From assembly GCF_001641265.1 (NCBI RefSeq), contig NW_020167520.1, positions 124,001 through 188,000 on the forward strand: DNA of 64,000 bases, written 5' to 3'. The translations under genes and the position numbers were made by a program. Below, piece after piece: positions 41,301 to 51,919 of this stretch. The notes below the pieces were generated by a model, which saw only the letters and a program-made list of their open reading frames with translations, had not been told where the DNA came from and did no database searches. Every line of letters begins with the position of its first letter. Within the stretch, counting starts at the first letter, position 1. This stretch comes from Pseudogymnoascus destructans. Its lineage: Eukaryota; Ascomycota; Leotiomycetes; Thelebolales; Thelebolaceae.

Positions 41301-42341
41301 TCAACCCTTCAACACATTCCTCCACTCCACCCATCTCTTCTCCGCCTGCTTTATCAACCTCACCATCTGCTCCCTCCCCAACATCGCCCCCCCAACCTTT
41401 TCAACCCCAATCAACCTCGTCTCCCCGGTAGCACAATCCAACAACACCGTAACAGTCTCCTCACACAATCCCTCCTCAAACATATCCGGATCAATCAACA
41501 CCCAATACTCCCCCTTCTTCCCTGCCCCCTCCTTCGCCCTGAAAACCGCAAACCCAACTGCAACAGGCAACCCCCTCAACTCCAACCTCGTCGCACTACT
41601 CACATCATCCTCACACACCACCGCCTGCCGATCCTCCGCCCATCTCACAGCGGGTAAATACACATCCTGCAACGCCCCTAGCAGCGCCGCCCACGCAGCC
41701 TCAAACGCATTTCCATCCAGCGAGATGAAGAGGATATCAATATACAACACCCAAAACGCCTTAACCTCACTCCCCTCCTCCTTCTCTCCCTCCTCATCCT
41801 CCTCATCCTCCCCGTCCACAACGGGTCCCCAAATCTTCAGACACTCATCCCCCACCAGCGCACTAGCATGCAGAAGAGCGTAGACGCGCGCTACCAGCTC
41901 CTGCGTCATCTTACTAGGCGGCATCCCCGGCAAAAACTCCGGCGCGCACCCAGTCGCGAGTTCGATATTCGGGACGAGCAAATCCAGTTCCTGCGCTGTG
42001 CTCTTCATGCCTCCCTTATGGCGCGTCCCGGAAGTAGCAGCAGTAGCAGGAGCAGCACCGCCAGAGAGGCGCGTCTCAGAGTACCCCACTGCATCAGCCA
42101 ACAGCACCTCTCCGCGGACGCCGCACACGGCGGTCGTGTCGCCGATGCGGATCACGGCGCTCCCGTTGGCGTGGGTGAGGGAGCCTTTGTGGGTGTGTGG
42201 GGGGCGGGGGGAGGTGGGGAGGCGGGCGTTGGCGCGGGTGGGGGAGGGGGTGTTGAGGTGCGCGAGGAGGTAGGAGTGAGGGGCGAGTTTGGCGAAGGTT
42301 GGGCGGGGGAAGGTGAGGGTTTGGGGGGTGGTGGTGGTCAT
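41301..42341 (-). CDS. RRP43: Exosome complex subunit RRP43 (RNase PH-like)
   Basis: A single exon of 346 residues. The N-terminal part matches exosome ring subunits (FAKLAPHSYLLAHL, HANGSAVIRIGDTTAVCGVRGEV). An acidic insertion lies in the middle (GEDEEDEEGEKEEG, ~185-200). After it come VLYIDILFISLDGNAFEAAWAALLGAL, LPVAVGFAVF, WVLIDPDMFEEGL and a final MVRLIKQAEKRW. In eukaryotes the ring subunits are catalytically dead and form the channel to Rrp44. The order of features and LDGNAFEAAW favour RRP43 over RRP42 and RRP45. It has the same C-to-G codon drift as the left third of the window. Confidence 0.9.
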   Translation of the reverse strand: MTTTTPQTLTFPRPTFAKLAPHSYLLAHLNTPSPTRANARLPTSPRPPHTHKGSLTHANGSAVIRIGDTTAVCGVRGEVLLADAVGYSETRLSGGAAPATAATSGTRHKGGMKSTAQELDLLVPNIELATGCAPEFLPGMPPSKMTQELVARVYALLHASALVGDECLKIWGPVVDGEDEEDEEGEKEEGSEVKAFWVLYIDILFISLDGNAFEAAWAALLGALQDVYLPAVRWAEDRQAVVCEDDVSSATRLELRGLPVAVGFAVFRAKEGAGKKGEYWVLIDPDMFEEGLCEETVTVLLDCATGETRLIGVEKVGGAMLGREQMVRLIKQAEKRWVEWRNVLKG

Positions 42342-43349
42342 GGTTGGTGATGGGGTGGTTGGAGGGCGCGCGGAGGCGGATTGGGTGGTTGCGAGGCCGT
42401 TGAGGGTGTCTCGGGGGAATTGGCTCGAGAGGATTGGGTGGCTGGTGTTGGATTGTTTCAGTTGGGTGGCCGTGGGCTCAGGCAGGCGTTTGCATGGTAA
42501 AGTTGTGATTTTGAGGTTGTTGATGCGGCGTGAATCGGCGTGATTATTTTCGATTGGCGATGACGATATTTCTTATCGCGGGCACGTGAAATGGGATCGT
42601 GGGGTTGAGTTCTCACAACCATAGCCCACATATCTCTCCGCTCCAACATCACGCCAGACATGCGTCTTATTCTTCGTTCTAGACCCCTATCTCACGTATC
42701 AAATCTTAGGATCGTTTGGCAGGCCGGGGTCAGCGGTCGGACGGGCCGGCTGGGTGTGTTAGGGGATGATGCTTCCCACAATCACGCGAATTTTGTATGG
42801 CAATACCTAGCAGATGCTTCACTTTGAGCTCTTCGACTGCAAGTGAAATACTATCCTCAAAATACGCCTCTCTCGACACTACTACTAAGAAGACAAGGTC
42901 ATCGTCACTTCAATTATTATCGTGAAGCGGTGAGGTAAGGTGAGGGGTAACTAACCGTGGGCCCTCATTCGCCCACGTCGGCCCACAAAGACAGCGACGG
43001 CGAATTCTTGACGCTGGTCTATTATCTCCACCAAGCTTCACACAACTCTCTCCGGCTCGACAACACCACACATAACATCATCCTTCCATCCCATACCGAG
43101 TACATACGTACATATACGCACCTCGACCCCAGAGCCAGCGCCCTCAGACACATGGAGTTCGCTTCTTCGACGACCTTTTTCCGCTACATGTACCACAAAG
43201 CTCTGCGATAACATCCAGCACACCCTCAGCCAGCGAAAAAGGTGGACCACACCACTAGATCAACACACACGTGTACAGCTCATATAGTGCCCATCGCCCT
43301 TCCTTCCCCGGGCACAAACTTCTTTCTTCAGCCTCGATAAGCTTGCAAC
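42342..43349. promoter_or_regulatory. Divergent RRP43/IFRD intergenic region, ~1 kb
   Basis: Contains the promoters of both neighbours. Open frames at 42957-43211 and 43038-43250 overlap on opposite strands and show no family signature. Confidence 0.45.
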
Positions 43350-44797
43350 ATGCGCGACCTCAGACGTCAAGCTCTCGAGAGCCACAAGACCGTGTCGCGA
43401 AAGGCCCAGTCCAAGGTCTCCTCGCGTGCCTCCTCCGCCGCTGGATCCCGCACATCATCCCACGCAGGTTCGAGAAATGCAAGCAGGCACGGCTCAGACG
43501 AAGAGGAGAATAACCTAAGTGACAGCACGAACTGGAGGTTTGTACCCCGCGCCTACCCCGCCAACCCCGCTCAAGAGATAAAACTAACCTCCCACACAGT
43601 ACAAACTCGATCGACGAACTACTCTCCGCCGAAGCCGTCGAGGGCGACGGCACCGACGCCTGGCAACAGACCCTCAGTGCCCGCATCGAAGAGATTATCG
43701 ACCGCAAGCGTAGCAGCATCCAAGGCCGCGAGCTTGCCTACGCAGTCTATGTGCACCTCCTCACCACGCACTACGCCTTCGATACCATTTCGTCCCGGAA
43801 ATCAGACCTTCTCGCCGCCTTCCTCAAGAGCACCAAGGCTGAGAGCAGCGAGAAGGAGACACAGCTCGCCATCCGCGCCATCGCCGTGACCCTCATCACT
43901 TCGCCGTCTAACTCTGCCTACGCCACCGTCTTCCCAGCTATTCAGCGCATCTATACGAGCTCCGAGTCGATTGCCGCTAAAACCACGGCAATTTCTTCCC
44001 TCGGTTCGATCCTCATGTACGGTGGCGCAGCGGACGAGGCCACCGAGGAACTTCTTGACGAGCTCCTCGAGATTATCGAATCCGACGGCACCTCCATCGA
44101 CGCAGCCGACGAAGCATCCGTCGTTGTTGCTGCACTCGAGTCCTGGGGCTTCCTAGCTACCTCTCTCGACGATATGGAAGACCGTACTGAAGACGCCATA
44201 GAAGCCTTTGTCGAACAGCTCGAGAGCACTGACGCCGCCGTCCAGATCGCCGCGGGGGAGAACATCGCCTTGCTGTTCGAGAAATCGTACACCGATCGCG
44301 AAGAAGACGATGGACCGCCTGAGGAAGTAGAGGATGAGGAAGGATTTCCCTTGGATAACTCCCTCGTCAAGCGCTACAATGTCTACCGCCAGACCAACCA
44401 GCTCCAGCACACCCTGCGCCAGCTCGCAGCCGTTTCCTCCAAGTCCATCAGCCGCAAGGATCGCAAGCACTTACACTCCAGCTTCAGCGATATCCTGTGC
44501 ACCGTAGAGCATCCACAGCGCGGGCCACGGTACCAGAAGGCGATTGACCAGGAGACGGGGAAGCGATACGGGAGCCGGATGAAGGTTAAGGTCCATGGCG
44601 GGGGTTCGATGACGATTGACCGCTGGTGGAAGTTAATGCGGCTGCATGAGCTGAGGCGGGTGTTGGGAGGTGGCTTTGTTGTGCATTACGAGCATAATGA
44701 GGTGGTGTTTGATAGCTTACCGTGAGATTCCTTCTTTGATCTTTGGTGCAAGGTGCTAATTTGGTGTAGGATTATGATGTCTCTTCAAGACGACTAG
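43350..44797 (+). CDS. Interferon-related developmental regulator (IFRD)-like protein
   Basis: Exons 43350-43537, 43600-44721 and probably 44770-44797. An Arg/Ser-rich start (SRASSAAGSRTSSHAGSR) leads to the IFRD armadillo-like fold: SIDELLSAEAVEG, WQQTLSARIEEIIDRKRSS, GRELAYAVYVHLLTTHYAFDTI, helical repeats up to ~350, and the C-terminal IFRD block with SKSISRKDRKHLHSSFSDIL and MTIDRWWKLMRLHELRRVLGGG. IFRD1/2 act as transcription co-regulators and ribosome-hibernation factors in animals; the fungal role is not established. The last intron (GTGAGA, GCTAAT, GTAG) overlaps a TGA. If it is retained, the protein ends at 44725 after FDSLP; if spliced, it ends IMMSLQDD at 44797. Confidence 0.88.
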
Positions 44798-45360
44798 ATA
44801 CGGCCTGCACCCTTGAAGGCGGGCCTTTGACTCAACTTATCAAATGTCTCTTGTTCCACTTCAAAGAACACATATTCGGGAAGCATACGATACCCTGGCG
44901 TTTATCATTTACAGCCCACGGACAAGACACACACCGTGGTGCATGGATCTTTTGATTAATATTTGGTTTTAGGGGGGTGGTTGTGCAGGATGTGAAAAAG
45001 GGTGGAATTCTTTAGAAATCTTAAATGATCTTTCGGCAGGGTGACCTACTTGGTTGATAGTCTATCTTTGTTTTATAATACGATTTTAAGCATGACGTGC
45101 GCGAGAATATAACAGATCGTTCCCCCAAATTGATGGGAGTTTGAAAACCTTTTGAGTGCTGTGTTACGTTTGATCAAGCTGCATGAGATTCCCTCGGTAA
45201 CTTCAGGAAGGCCTTCTTCTCACCGTTGCTGATAGTCTGCTGAGAACAGAACGATGAGAAGTAGAGTATGGCCAAGGTGAAGCATGCCGATGATATTAAA
45301 GTGGTAGAGGCGAAGGAGGCTAAACGCAAGCACACTACTACCCTCGAGAAAGCTAAGAAA

Positions 45361-45493
45361 GACTACGCTGCTGCTCTCGCAGGTGATAGTAGAATATGAG
45401 CGACGATGAGAAGATGGCCATCGTGGAGTCTGTCTCACCGCCGCCACTGACAGTCTGCTGTCACTACTAATCCCCGCTGTCGCTGAGTTTACC
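45361..45493. mobile_element. Diverged copy of the MITE-like palindromic element
   Basis: Shares with 46164-46298 an ordered series of strings: GGTGAtAGtAG, ATGAGCGACGaTGAGAA, a CATCGTGGAGT loop segment, CTGCTGTCACTACT and GCTGAGTTTACCGTCACCTCCC. The left arm is worn and its terminal GGTAAAC is lost. Confidence 0.6.
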
Positions 45494-46163
45494 GTCACCT
45501 CCCCATCCCACCGCCACCCAATCTCATAACCTAGTTAAGGCTGTGAAAAACTAGTCGAGGCGCTCGTTGTCCGATCATGGCGATGGTGATTTGAAGACCT
45601 CGAGAGCATCGGTATTGTTACGTTCAGTCTCTGTTACCTTCGTGCCTAGTTCATTCCTAGCCTTCTCAAATGCAACGTATGGTATCGACTTTCGGGCAGC
45701 TTCAACGTGTCTTTCCACCTCTTTGTGGCGGTTGGCTTGTTGGGCACGGTGACAGGATAACTGTTTCGATACCTCTGCATTCGCAGGGATCTTGTGAATA
45801 TGCTCTTGACTCGTTCCGTATAGTCACTAGATTCGCCTCGTCATATATTACACGGGTTAATAGCCTTCAGATCCTTCAAGCATCCACAGAAGAAGGTCAA
45901 GCACACGCCAGTCGGTTGACGGCACAGAGCAGGATGGAGAAACCGATTTTAATAGTGATTGGCGATTCTAAATGAGGGGAGGTGAGCAAGGCCGTCGCTA
46001 ACGAGTTCAAACGCGCTGCCGCCAGTAGGAATAATAGGAGTAGGCAGAGCGACGTTGGAAGATGCGTGTCTAAGTGTGCGGCGGCCTACGTACGCCATCA
46101 GTCGCGTCAGTTGGTTGTAGACCGGAAAGGTCACTGGTGGTGTCCGTGGGCTGCGGACCAAAA

Positions 46164-46298
46164 GGTAAACTTAGCGGCGGCGGGGTGCGTAGGTGACAGC
46201 AGTATGAGCGACGGTGAGAATAAAGCCTTCGTAGAGTGCCTTTTCTCACTGCGCCGATATCTGCTGTCACTACTCATTCTGCCGCCGCTGAGTTTACC
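46164..46298. mobile_element. 135-bp MITE-like element with 56-bp inverted repeats
   Basis: The left arm 46164-46220 begins GGTAAACTTAGCGGCGGC and ends GGTGAGAA; the right arm 46243-46298 is its imperfect reverse complement, ending GCCGCCGCTGAGTTTACC. The loop is 22 bp. There is no coding capacity. The long inverted repeats plus related copies nearby suggest a non-autonomous DNA element or a foldback sequence. No target-site duplication is evident. Confidence 0.65.
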
Positions 46299-46693
46299 GT
46301 CACCTCCCTATCCCACCACTCCGCCATGTCCACCGCAAGGGGGTTTCCCGCGTCGAAGGGCGTCATGATCTTTTTCGAGGCGGAACGTCAGGTTGATCGA
46401 GAACCCAACCTCGCTGATGCTATTCTTAAGGTGGCCATCCAGCTCGCCGCCCAAACGCCCTATCATTCGATTAATAAACCACTATTCCATCCTGTTAGCA
46501 GAGACATTGGCAGCATTTCAGTGACTTGTTCAGGGGGCTGTTGTTGGTCAAATCTTCATAATCACTGCGGGCTACGACTGTAATATCAAGGGCCGCTGTT
46601 GGAGTTAATTACATGTGGAACTGAACAAACGAATGCCTCAGTGGCCTCCGATTTCATCTCGTTGATATATTATTTCCACCTTATCGGACTGTT

Positions 46694-47150
46694 CTATAAT
46701 GTTGCTGCTGCTTCAACAGCCCCAGCCGCTCTAAACGCCGCCTTATTCGTATATCTCACTTCGACTGCGTACATCCATTCCATGTATTTCGCCCAGCCTG
46801 TATCGTAGTCAGTATCTGTTCCCAAGCCCCATCTGTATCGCAACCCTCAAATAAATGCAACGCAGAAAAGTGGACTCACTCCAATAAGCACACTTCCTCC
46901 CGAAATATTTTCCCACGTACGGCACAACAACCATTGTGAGCAGGAGCTCGATCTGCTGCAGGCTGGCCTCCCACTCCTTCTGTGCATCGGAGCTGTACTC
47001 CGAGCTTTCCTCCGAGCTGTCTATCGATGATGGTAGGGAGTCGAGATCATCATTGTCTGATGCGAGCTCATCATGAGCATCCGGGGCAGTGGCTGGCGTC
47101 GACCATTGTCCAGATGGGAAGACGTATGAGGAAGATGTTGAGGTCGACAT
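46694..47150 (-). CDS. Small conserved fungal protein of unknown function with a hydrophobic segment
   Basis: Exons 47150-46880 and 46797-46694 give 124 residues. The start is the ATG before MSTSTSSSY; an upstream in-frame ATG at 47258 lacks conserved sequence. Residues 1-65 are Ser/Asp-rich and acidic. The conserved part runs EWEASLQQIELLLTMVVVPYVGKYFGRK, then CAYWSWAKYMEW across the intron, VEVRYTNKAAFRAAGAVEA and a terminal AAATL. From memory this matches a short protein present widely in Pezizomycotina. One hydrophobic stretch (~75-95) could be a membrane anchor. I do not know a function. The second exon is short and was found from the splice sites (GTGAGT, CTGAC, ACAG). Confidence 0.75.
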
Positions 47151-47564
47151 TGCGAGTTGGGCGGCTCCGGAAGTGTGAAGCCTAATGTGCTTCCAAGGCA
47201 CAGATAACGTCTTTGTGAACCCAGCATACAGTAGCAGGTTATGCACTGGAGGAATCAAATATCTGGCATGCCAATGTGTGGTAATCGTGAGTCGCGCGCG
47301 TCGTCAGTTGTGCTTTACCCGTAGCTCACAGGAGCTCCCAGTTCACGTGGGGGAGCGGCCTTCCCCATGCTCTCAGCAACGAATAAAGGTTGCTTACATA
47401 AGCTGCATTTTGACTCACGAAGCCCACCTTGGAATTTGAATGGCGAATATCGAATCGACCTTACCTACCCAAGACAACAACAAGGTTCCATAACGGATAC
47501 GACGAGACCACACACTTGATCGCGTCGATATTATCAATAGAGGAATTTTTATAGGGTTGCAATC
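47151..47564. promoter_or_regulatory. Divergent intergenic region, small conserved gene / eIF2-beta
   Basis: A 414-bp shared promoter region. An inverted pair GTAGCTCACAGGAGCTCCC lies near 47321. No tRNA-like fold was accepted. Confidence 0.4.
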
Positions 47565-48701
47565 ATGGCGGGCGAGGTAAATACAAACCCACGCTGGATG
47601 AGGGGCGAAATGCCACATCAGGTCAGACTAACACGTTTGCGACAGGATACTATCGCAGAGCGCAAACCGCGCAAGTCTGTCGCGTTCAGCGAGGGAGCAA
47701 CTATCGTGGATGAGAATGGAGAGATCTCCACCGAGGGAGCCAACGGATCGAAGGACACAGCAATGTCGCACTCGAGTTTGTCACCCCACATTTCACCTAC
47801 AAATTCACCTGTGGCGACTAACAATATTCCAGGCCCCGACGCAGAAGAGGCAAAAGAGGATGACGATGATGTCGCCAACATGCTTAAGGGCATGAAGAAG
47901 AAGAAGGCCAAGAAGCCCAAGGCTGATGACGAAGCTGGCGAGGCTGACGCAGCTGCTGACGGTGGTCTCGACCTCACAATGAAGAAGAAGAAGAAGAAGA
48001 AGGTGCCGAAAGAGGGAGAGGATGACTTTGCCGCCAAGCTCGCTGCTCTGGACATGGATAAGGAGGAGGGAGATGAGGAAGCCGTTGCCAAGCCCGAAAA
48101 GGTCGAGGATTCCGGCGATATGGAGAAGGGAACCGGTATCTGGGCGCACAACGACATCAAGCCGATCGGATACGAGCTCCTCCTTACCCGTTTCTTCAGC
48201 CTACTGGCCCAAAAGAACCCAGATCACGCAAGCAGCGGCTCGAGATCGTACAAGATCCCCCCACCACAGTGTCTCCGTGAAGGAAACAAGAAGACCATTT
48301 TCGCCAACCTGAACGAGATCTGCAAGAGGATGAAGAGGACCGACGAGCACGTCACATCATACCTGTTCGCTGAGTTGGGTACGAGCGGCTCCGTGGACGG
48401 AAGCAGGAGATTGGTTATCAAGGGTCGCTTCCAGCAGAAGCAGATCGAAAACGTCTTGAGGAGATATATCAGTGAGTTTTCCCAGGAGCGAGCTGCATTT
48501 GCATAGAAAATCAGAAACTAATCAATAACAGTGGAATACGTCACTTGCAAAACTTGCAGATCCCCGGATACGGAGCTCAACAAGGGAGAGAACAGACTGT
48601 ACTTCATCACCTGCAACTCGTGCGGATCGCGCCGTTCGGTTACGGCCATCAAGACTGGTTTCTCCGCACAGGTCGGAAAGCGCAAGAGACAACAGGGTTA
48701 G
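47565..48701 (+). CDS. SUI3: Translation initiation factor eIF2 subunit beta
   Basis: Exons 47565-47576 (12 nt), 47646-48471 and 48532-48701 give 335 residues. Splicing joins MAGE to DTIAERKPRKSVAFSEG, the usual family start; the 69-nt first intron is in frame and would add 23 unrelated residues if kept. The N-terminal half has Lys blocks (KKKKAKKPK, KKKKKKK) that bind eIF5 and eIF2B. The C-terminal half has IGYELLLTRFF, SYKIPPPQCLREGNKKTIFAN and the zinc ribbon CKTC ... CNSCGSRRSV. The protein is part of the eIF2 heterotrimer that delivers initiator tRNA to the 40S subunit. Confidence 0.96.
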
Positions 48702-49710
48702 AGTGTGCCTTGGGGTATTTCCGCGGCTTCTTGTTTGGTGTTCTTGGCTTTTTACGGGCGGAGAGGAATCAAGATCAAGGATGCTTTCATGTAGGGTACG
48801 GATTACAAGGGAAGGGAAACTAAAATATGATGCTCATGATGCATGGATAGGTTATATATGTTCTGGCAGAGAAAATGATGCGATGCGATGCGATGCGATG
48901 CGATGCGATGACGAGAAAGTGACTTTTTTTTTCGCAGACTTGCTTGAGCCTTTTAGAGACGGACAGCTCGTGCAAACTTGCAAAGATCATGAAAACATAT
49001 CCAAAGTTGACAATATTATTGTGCGTGATGTGTGATTTTCCTGTTACCTGTGTCCAGAGAGTACTATACAGAGTATGCTGTGTCTCCAATGTGTCTCTTT
49101 TCGCGCTGCCGAGCATCCAGGGCTCATCAATCTCTCCACCTGTAAGCGCCCACGGCACACCCAAATGGAAGCGGACCCAATTGACGGCGCTGAAAGCCAT
49201 CGATCCCGCAACCACACAACCCTCGTCGATACGCCGATACCGACAACATGGGTTGCAGGAATGGCGCTATTGGTCGCCTGCTGGCGACCGTCTGCCACAG
49301 TGCTACTATGTAAGGATGTTTCGAGGGAGTTGATCGCTGGCCCTAGAAATATATGCAGTCTCCAATTACTGGGCTTACTGGGCATGGGCCATCCAGCGTC
49401 AGCGCAGCTGCAGGTAGGTGAGCAGGTATATAGATGTGCCTGCTTCCCCGATACACGTCGCTGCTTCATTTAGGCATTTCTTGTCTTGCTATTTGGAGCT
49501 GATTTGTTGCTGTTGAATCAAGGTTTGTGTTTGTGTCCCTTTGTTGTTCGTGATGGGTGCGGGGTAAAGCTGGGGGGATGGAGAGCTGACACCAACCAGG
49601 TAGCATTGTTCACGAAGCCTCAATTCCCACTCTCCATATTCTACGTATAGCTTCAAATCTATACTCTGTCCTTTTTGTCGCCGTTGGCATTGTGTTCCGA
49701 AACTGTCGCC
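48702..49710. other. Intergenic, ~1 kb, with unassigned open frames
   Basis: 3' region of eIF2-beta and promoter of the AIM24-like gene. A GATGC pentanucleotide run lies at 48877-48910. On the minus strand a frame at about 49275-49050 has a protein-like string (NWVRFHLGVPWALTGGEIDE), but no convincing start or splice set was found. Confidence 0.4.
48877..48910. repeat. Pentanucleotide microsatellite (GATGC)n
   Basis: About seven perfect GATGC units in the 3' region after eIF2-beta. Confidence 0.95.
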
Positions 49711-51012
49711 ATGTCTGGCTACTATCCCCGTAAGGATCCCATTCCTCTACCCCACTCCTTCGTGATCCTTCAAGCTCCACCTTCATTTCACTCTGAAGCT
49801 AACAACATTTAATTACAGCTCCCCCGGGCAGTCAACCAGCCCAGCAGCATTTTGCCCCGCCCCCGGCAACTCCTACTCCTCCGGCCCCGGCTCAAGGGCA
49901 ATACTACCCACCGCCCCGACCGGCTGCCGCGCCTTCAAACCCGCAATCATACCCTCCGCCCCCTGCTCCAGGCCAGCAGGCACAAAAACAATATGCACCG
50001 CCCCCGAACTTCTCTCACCGCACATCGTACCAGAAGCCCGCCAGTCCGCCTGCTCCGGCGCCTCTTCCGCAATATGCGCCCCCGCCGGGGGTAGCCGCTG
50101 ACCAGTATCCCGATGAGAAACAAGAGTATGAAGAGGAGCAGCAGCAGCAACAGCAAGGCGTGAACATGCATGCCGGTGCGCCTGCAGCGGGGCACTTTAT
50201 GGGAGCGGTGGCCACGCAAGACGACGTCGGGACGTTTAATGGAGGGAGTTATAGGATCAGCCATAGGGATACGAATAGTATCATTACCCTGCAGCTGGCA
50301 TTCGGCTGCCCTTTGTCCGTTAAGCCTGGTAAGTTGCGGCCGATTGGTTCCATTTTACACCCAAGAGAGCGGGAACTGATATCGAATAGGATGTATGATC
50401 GCCATGTCTCCAACTGTAACACTCAAGGGAAACATGAAATTTAGCATGACGAAAATCATGGCTGGCCATATTTCGCACTCGACGTTCACGGGCCCAGGAG
50501 AACTGCTTCTTGCCCCACAGGCTCTTGGTGACATAACGTCGATTCGTCTCACCGGAAACGAGCAGTGGAGCGTGGGTAAGGATGCCCTCCTTGCATCGAC
50601 ACAAGGCGTGGTGAAAGACTTCAAGCGTCAGGGCTTGGGGAAGGCCATGTTCTCGGGCGAAGGTCTTTTCGTATTTAAGATTTCTGGAACCGGAATCATG
50701 TGGATTACCAGCTTTGGCGCGATTATTCGGAAAGATGTGAGTTCCCTATCTTGGCTCCGAATCATGAGAGGCTTGCTGACACAGAAATAGCTCCAAGAAG
50801 GCGAGCGATATGTTGTAGATAACGGCCATCTCATTGCGTGGAATACGAAGTACGTCCTTGAGCGCATCGCCTCTGGGGGTATTATTTCTGGTATTGCATC
50901 CGGAGAAGGGCTGGTGTGCAAATTTACCGGTCCCGGGACCATCTTCCTGCAGACAAGGAACCCAGCCGGATTCGCCCAATGGATGGCTGCTCAGTCTGCC
51001 GCCGGTATGTAA
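49711..51012 (+). CDS. AIM24-family (DUF124) protein
   Basis: Exons 49711-49729, 49819-50328, 50390-50736 and 50791-51012 give 365 residues. The first ~135 residues are Pro/Gln/Tyr-rich and disordered, with PPP repeats. The beta-rich AIM24 domain follows: GSYRISHRDTNSIITLQL, LSVKPGCMIAMSPTVTLKG, GHISHSTFTGPGELLLAP, LFVFKISGTGIMWITSFGAI and GEGLVCKFTGPGTIFLQTRNP. Yeast Aim24 is mitochondrial and supports MICOS assembly, but this Pro-rich paralogue lacks a visible mitochondrial targeting sequence and is probably cytosolic; the function is unknown. The stop TAA lies in GGTATGTAAG, which resembles a splice donor, so a further 3' exon is possible though not needed. Confidence 0.87.
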
Positions 51013-51919
51013 GACTGCGCTTGTAACTTCGTTTTCGTTGGTTTTGGGGCAAGAGCAGGCGGTCATCATTTATGCTCATACTGGTTTTTGGATAGTTGAA
51101 GCGTTTGGGTCGCCATTTATTGCAAGCAATCAATGTACCTGATTTTAGCATCGCTGATATTTTATCAACTATGACAAGAGGGAGGGTGTGTAAATTCTTC
51201 GCTATCGTTTTCATGGTCGTTCCTTCCGAAAAGATTGCTCCAGAGCACTTTCCAACCCCATCGGCTTCACGTCCCAGGTAAGAGAGTCTCTGATACACTC
51301 AATTATGTCTTCTTGATTGTTTAGCATTTCTATTTCTTCTCTTTGGCTTGTTTCTGAAGTATAAAACGTTCTCCATTCCTTGCCGCCTGTGCATGAGTCC
51401 ATTCGCAGTCGACGCGGATAAATTTTAAATATGGCAAGAACGCAGGTCGCTCCTTCCACACGATGGCGTTCAGACCTGCCAAGCTCACTTCAGAGCTTGC
51501 CATATTTTTTTCCTTGCCTTCTCTCTCTCAAACCATGAAGCGACCTCACTGGCCTTCGCAGCGTTACAGCATCTCGAAGCGTATTTTATAGCCACAGCTT
51601 CATTCCGATACGATCATTTACTCTTCGTTGGGTGCTTAAATTCACTCAACTCCCGCATGGAACTGTGCAAATTATCTGAACCTCTCGAACTTCCAAACTG
51701 GTATGCTTAGATTGAGCTGGCTGAAGTTGGAACGAGAGACCTCGTATACGCGGCATCACTGAAGAGGCAGGGTGGGTTCCATACTTCAAGATACACTGGG
51801 TGCCATACGAACTGAGCAATCCAGGCATATATCCCTCTCCCATTCAATCGATCGCCACCTAAACCGGCTTGTCGACAAGTCTGCGAGAAAATAGCTGCGT
51901 TCAAGTAGTAAGGTCCAAG
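51013..51919. other. Intergenic, ~900 bp
   Basis: Between the AIM24-like gene and the next gene, both on the plus strand. Short open frames only. No gene recognised. Confidence 0.5.

Larger units (their letters stand above)
44798..46693. other. Gene-poor stretch with palindromic elements
   Basis: A 1.9-kb stretch between IFRD and the small conserved gene. It holds a 135-bp palindromic element (46164-46298), a diverged copy (45361-45493) and a partial third (about 45212-45245). A weak NTPase-like relic at about 46320-46570 is listed under findings. No intact gene was found. Confidence 0.6.

Noticed and set aside
45567..46160. Several 60-130-codon frames between the palindromic elements
   Set aside because: They overlap each other on both strands and include the repeat copies; no conserved motif.
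47280..47370. Possible tRNA or structured RNA
   Set aside because: The GAGCTC-type inverted pair does not build a cloverleaf, and no B-box (GGTTCRANNCC) was found.
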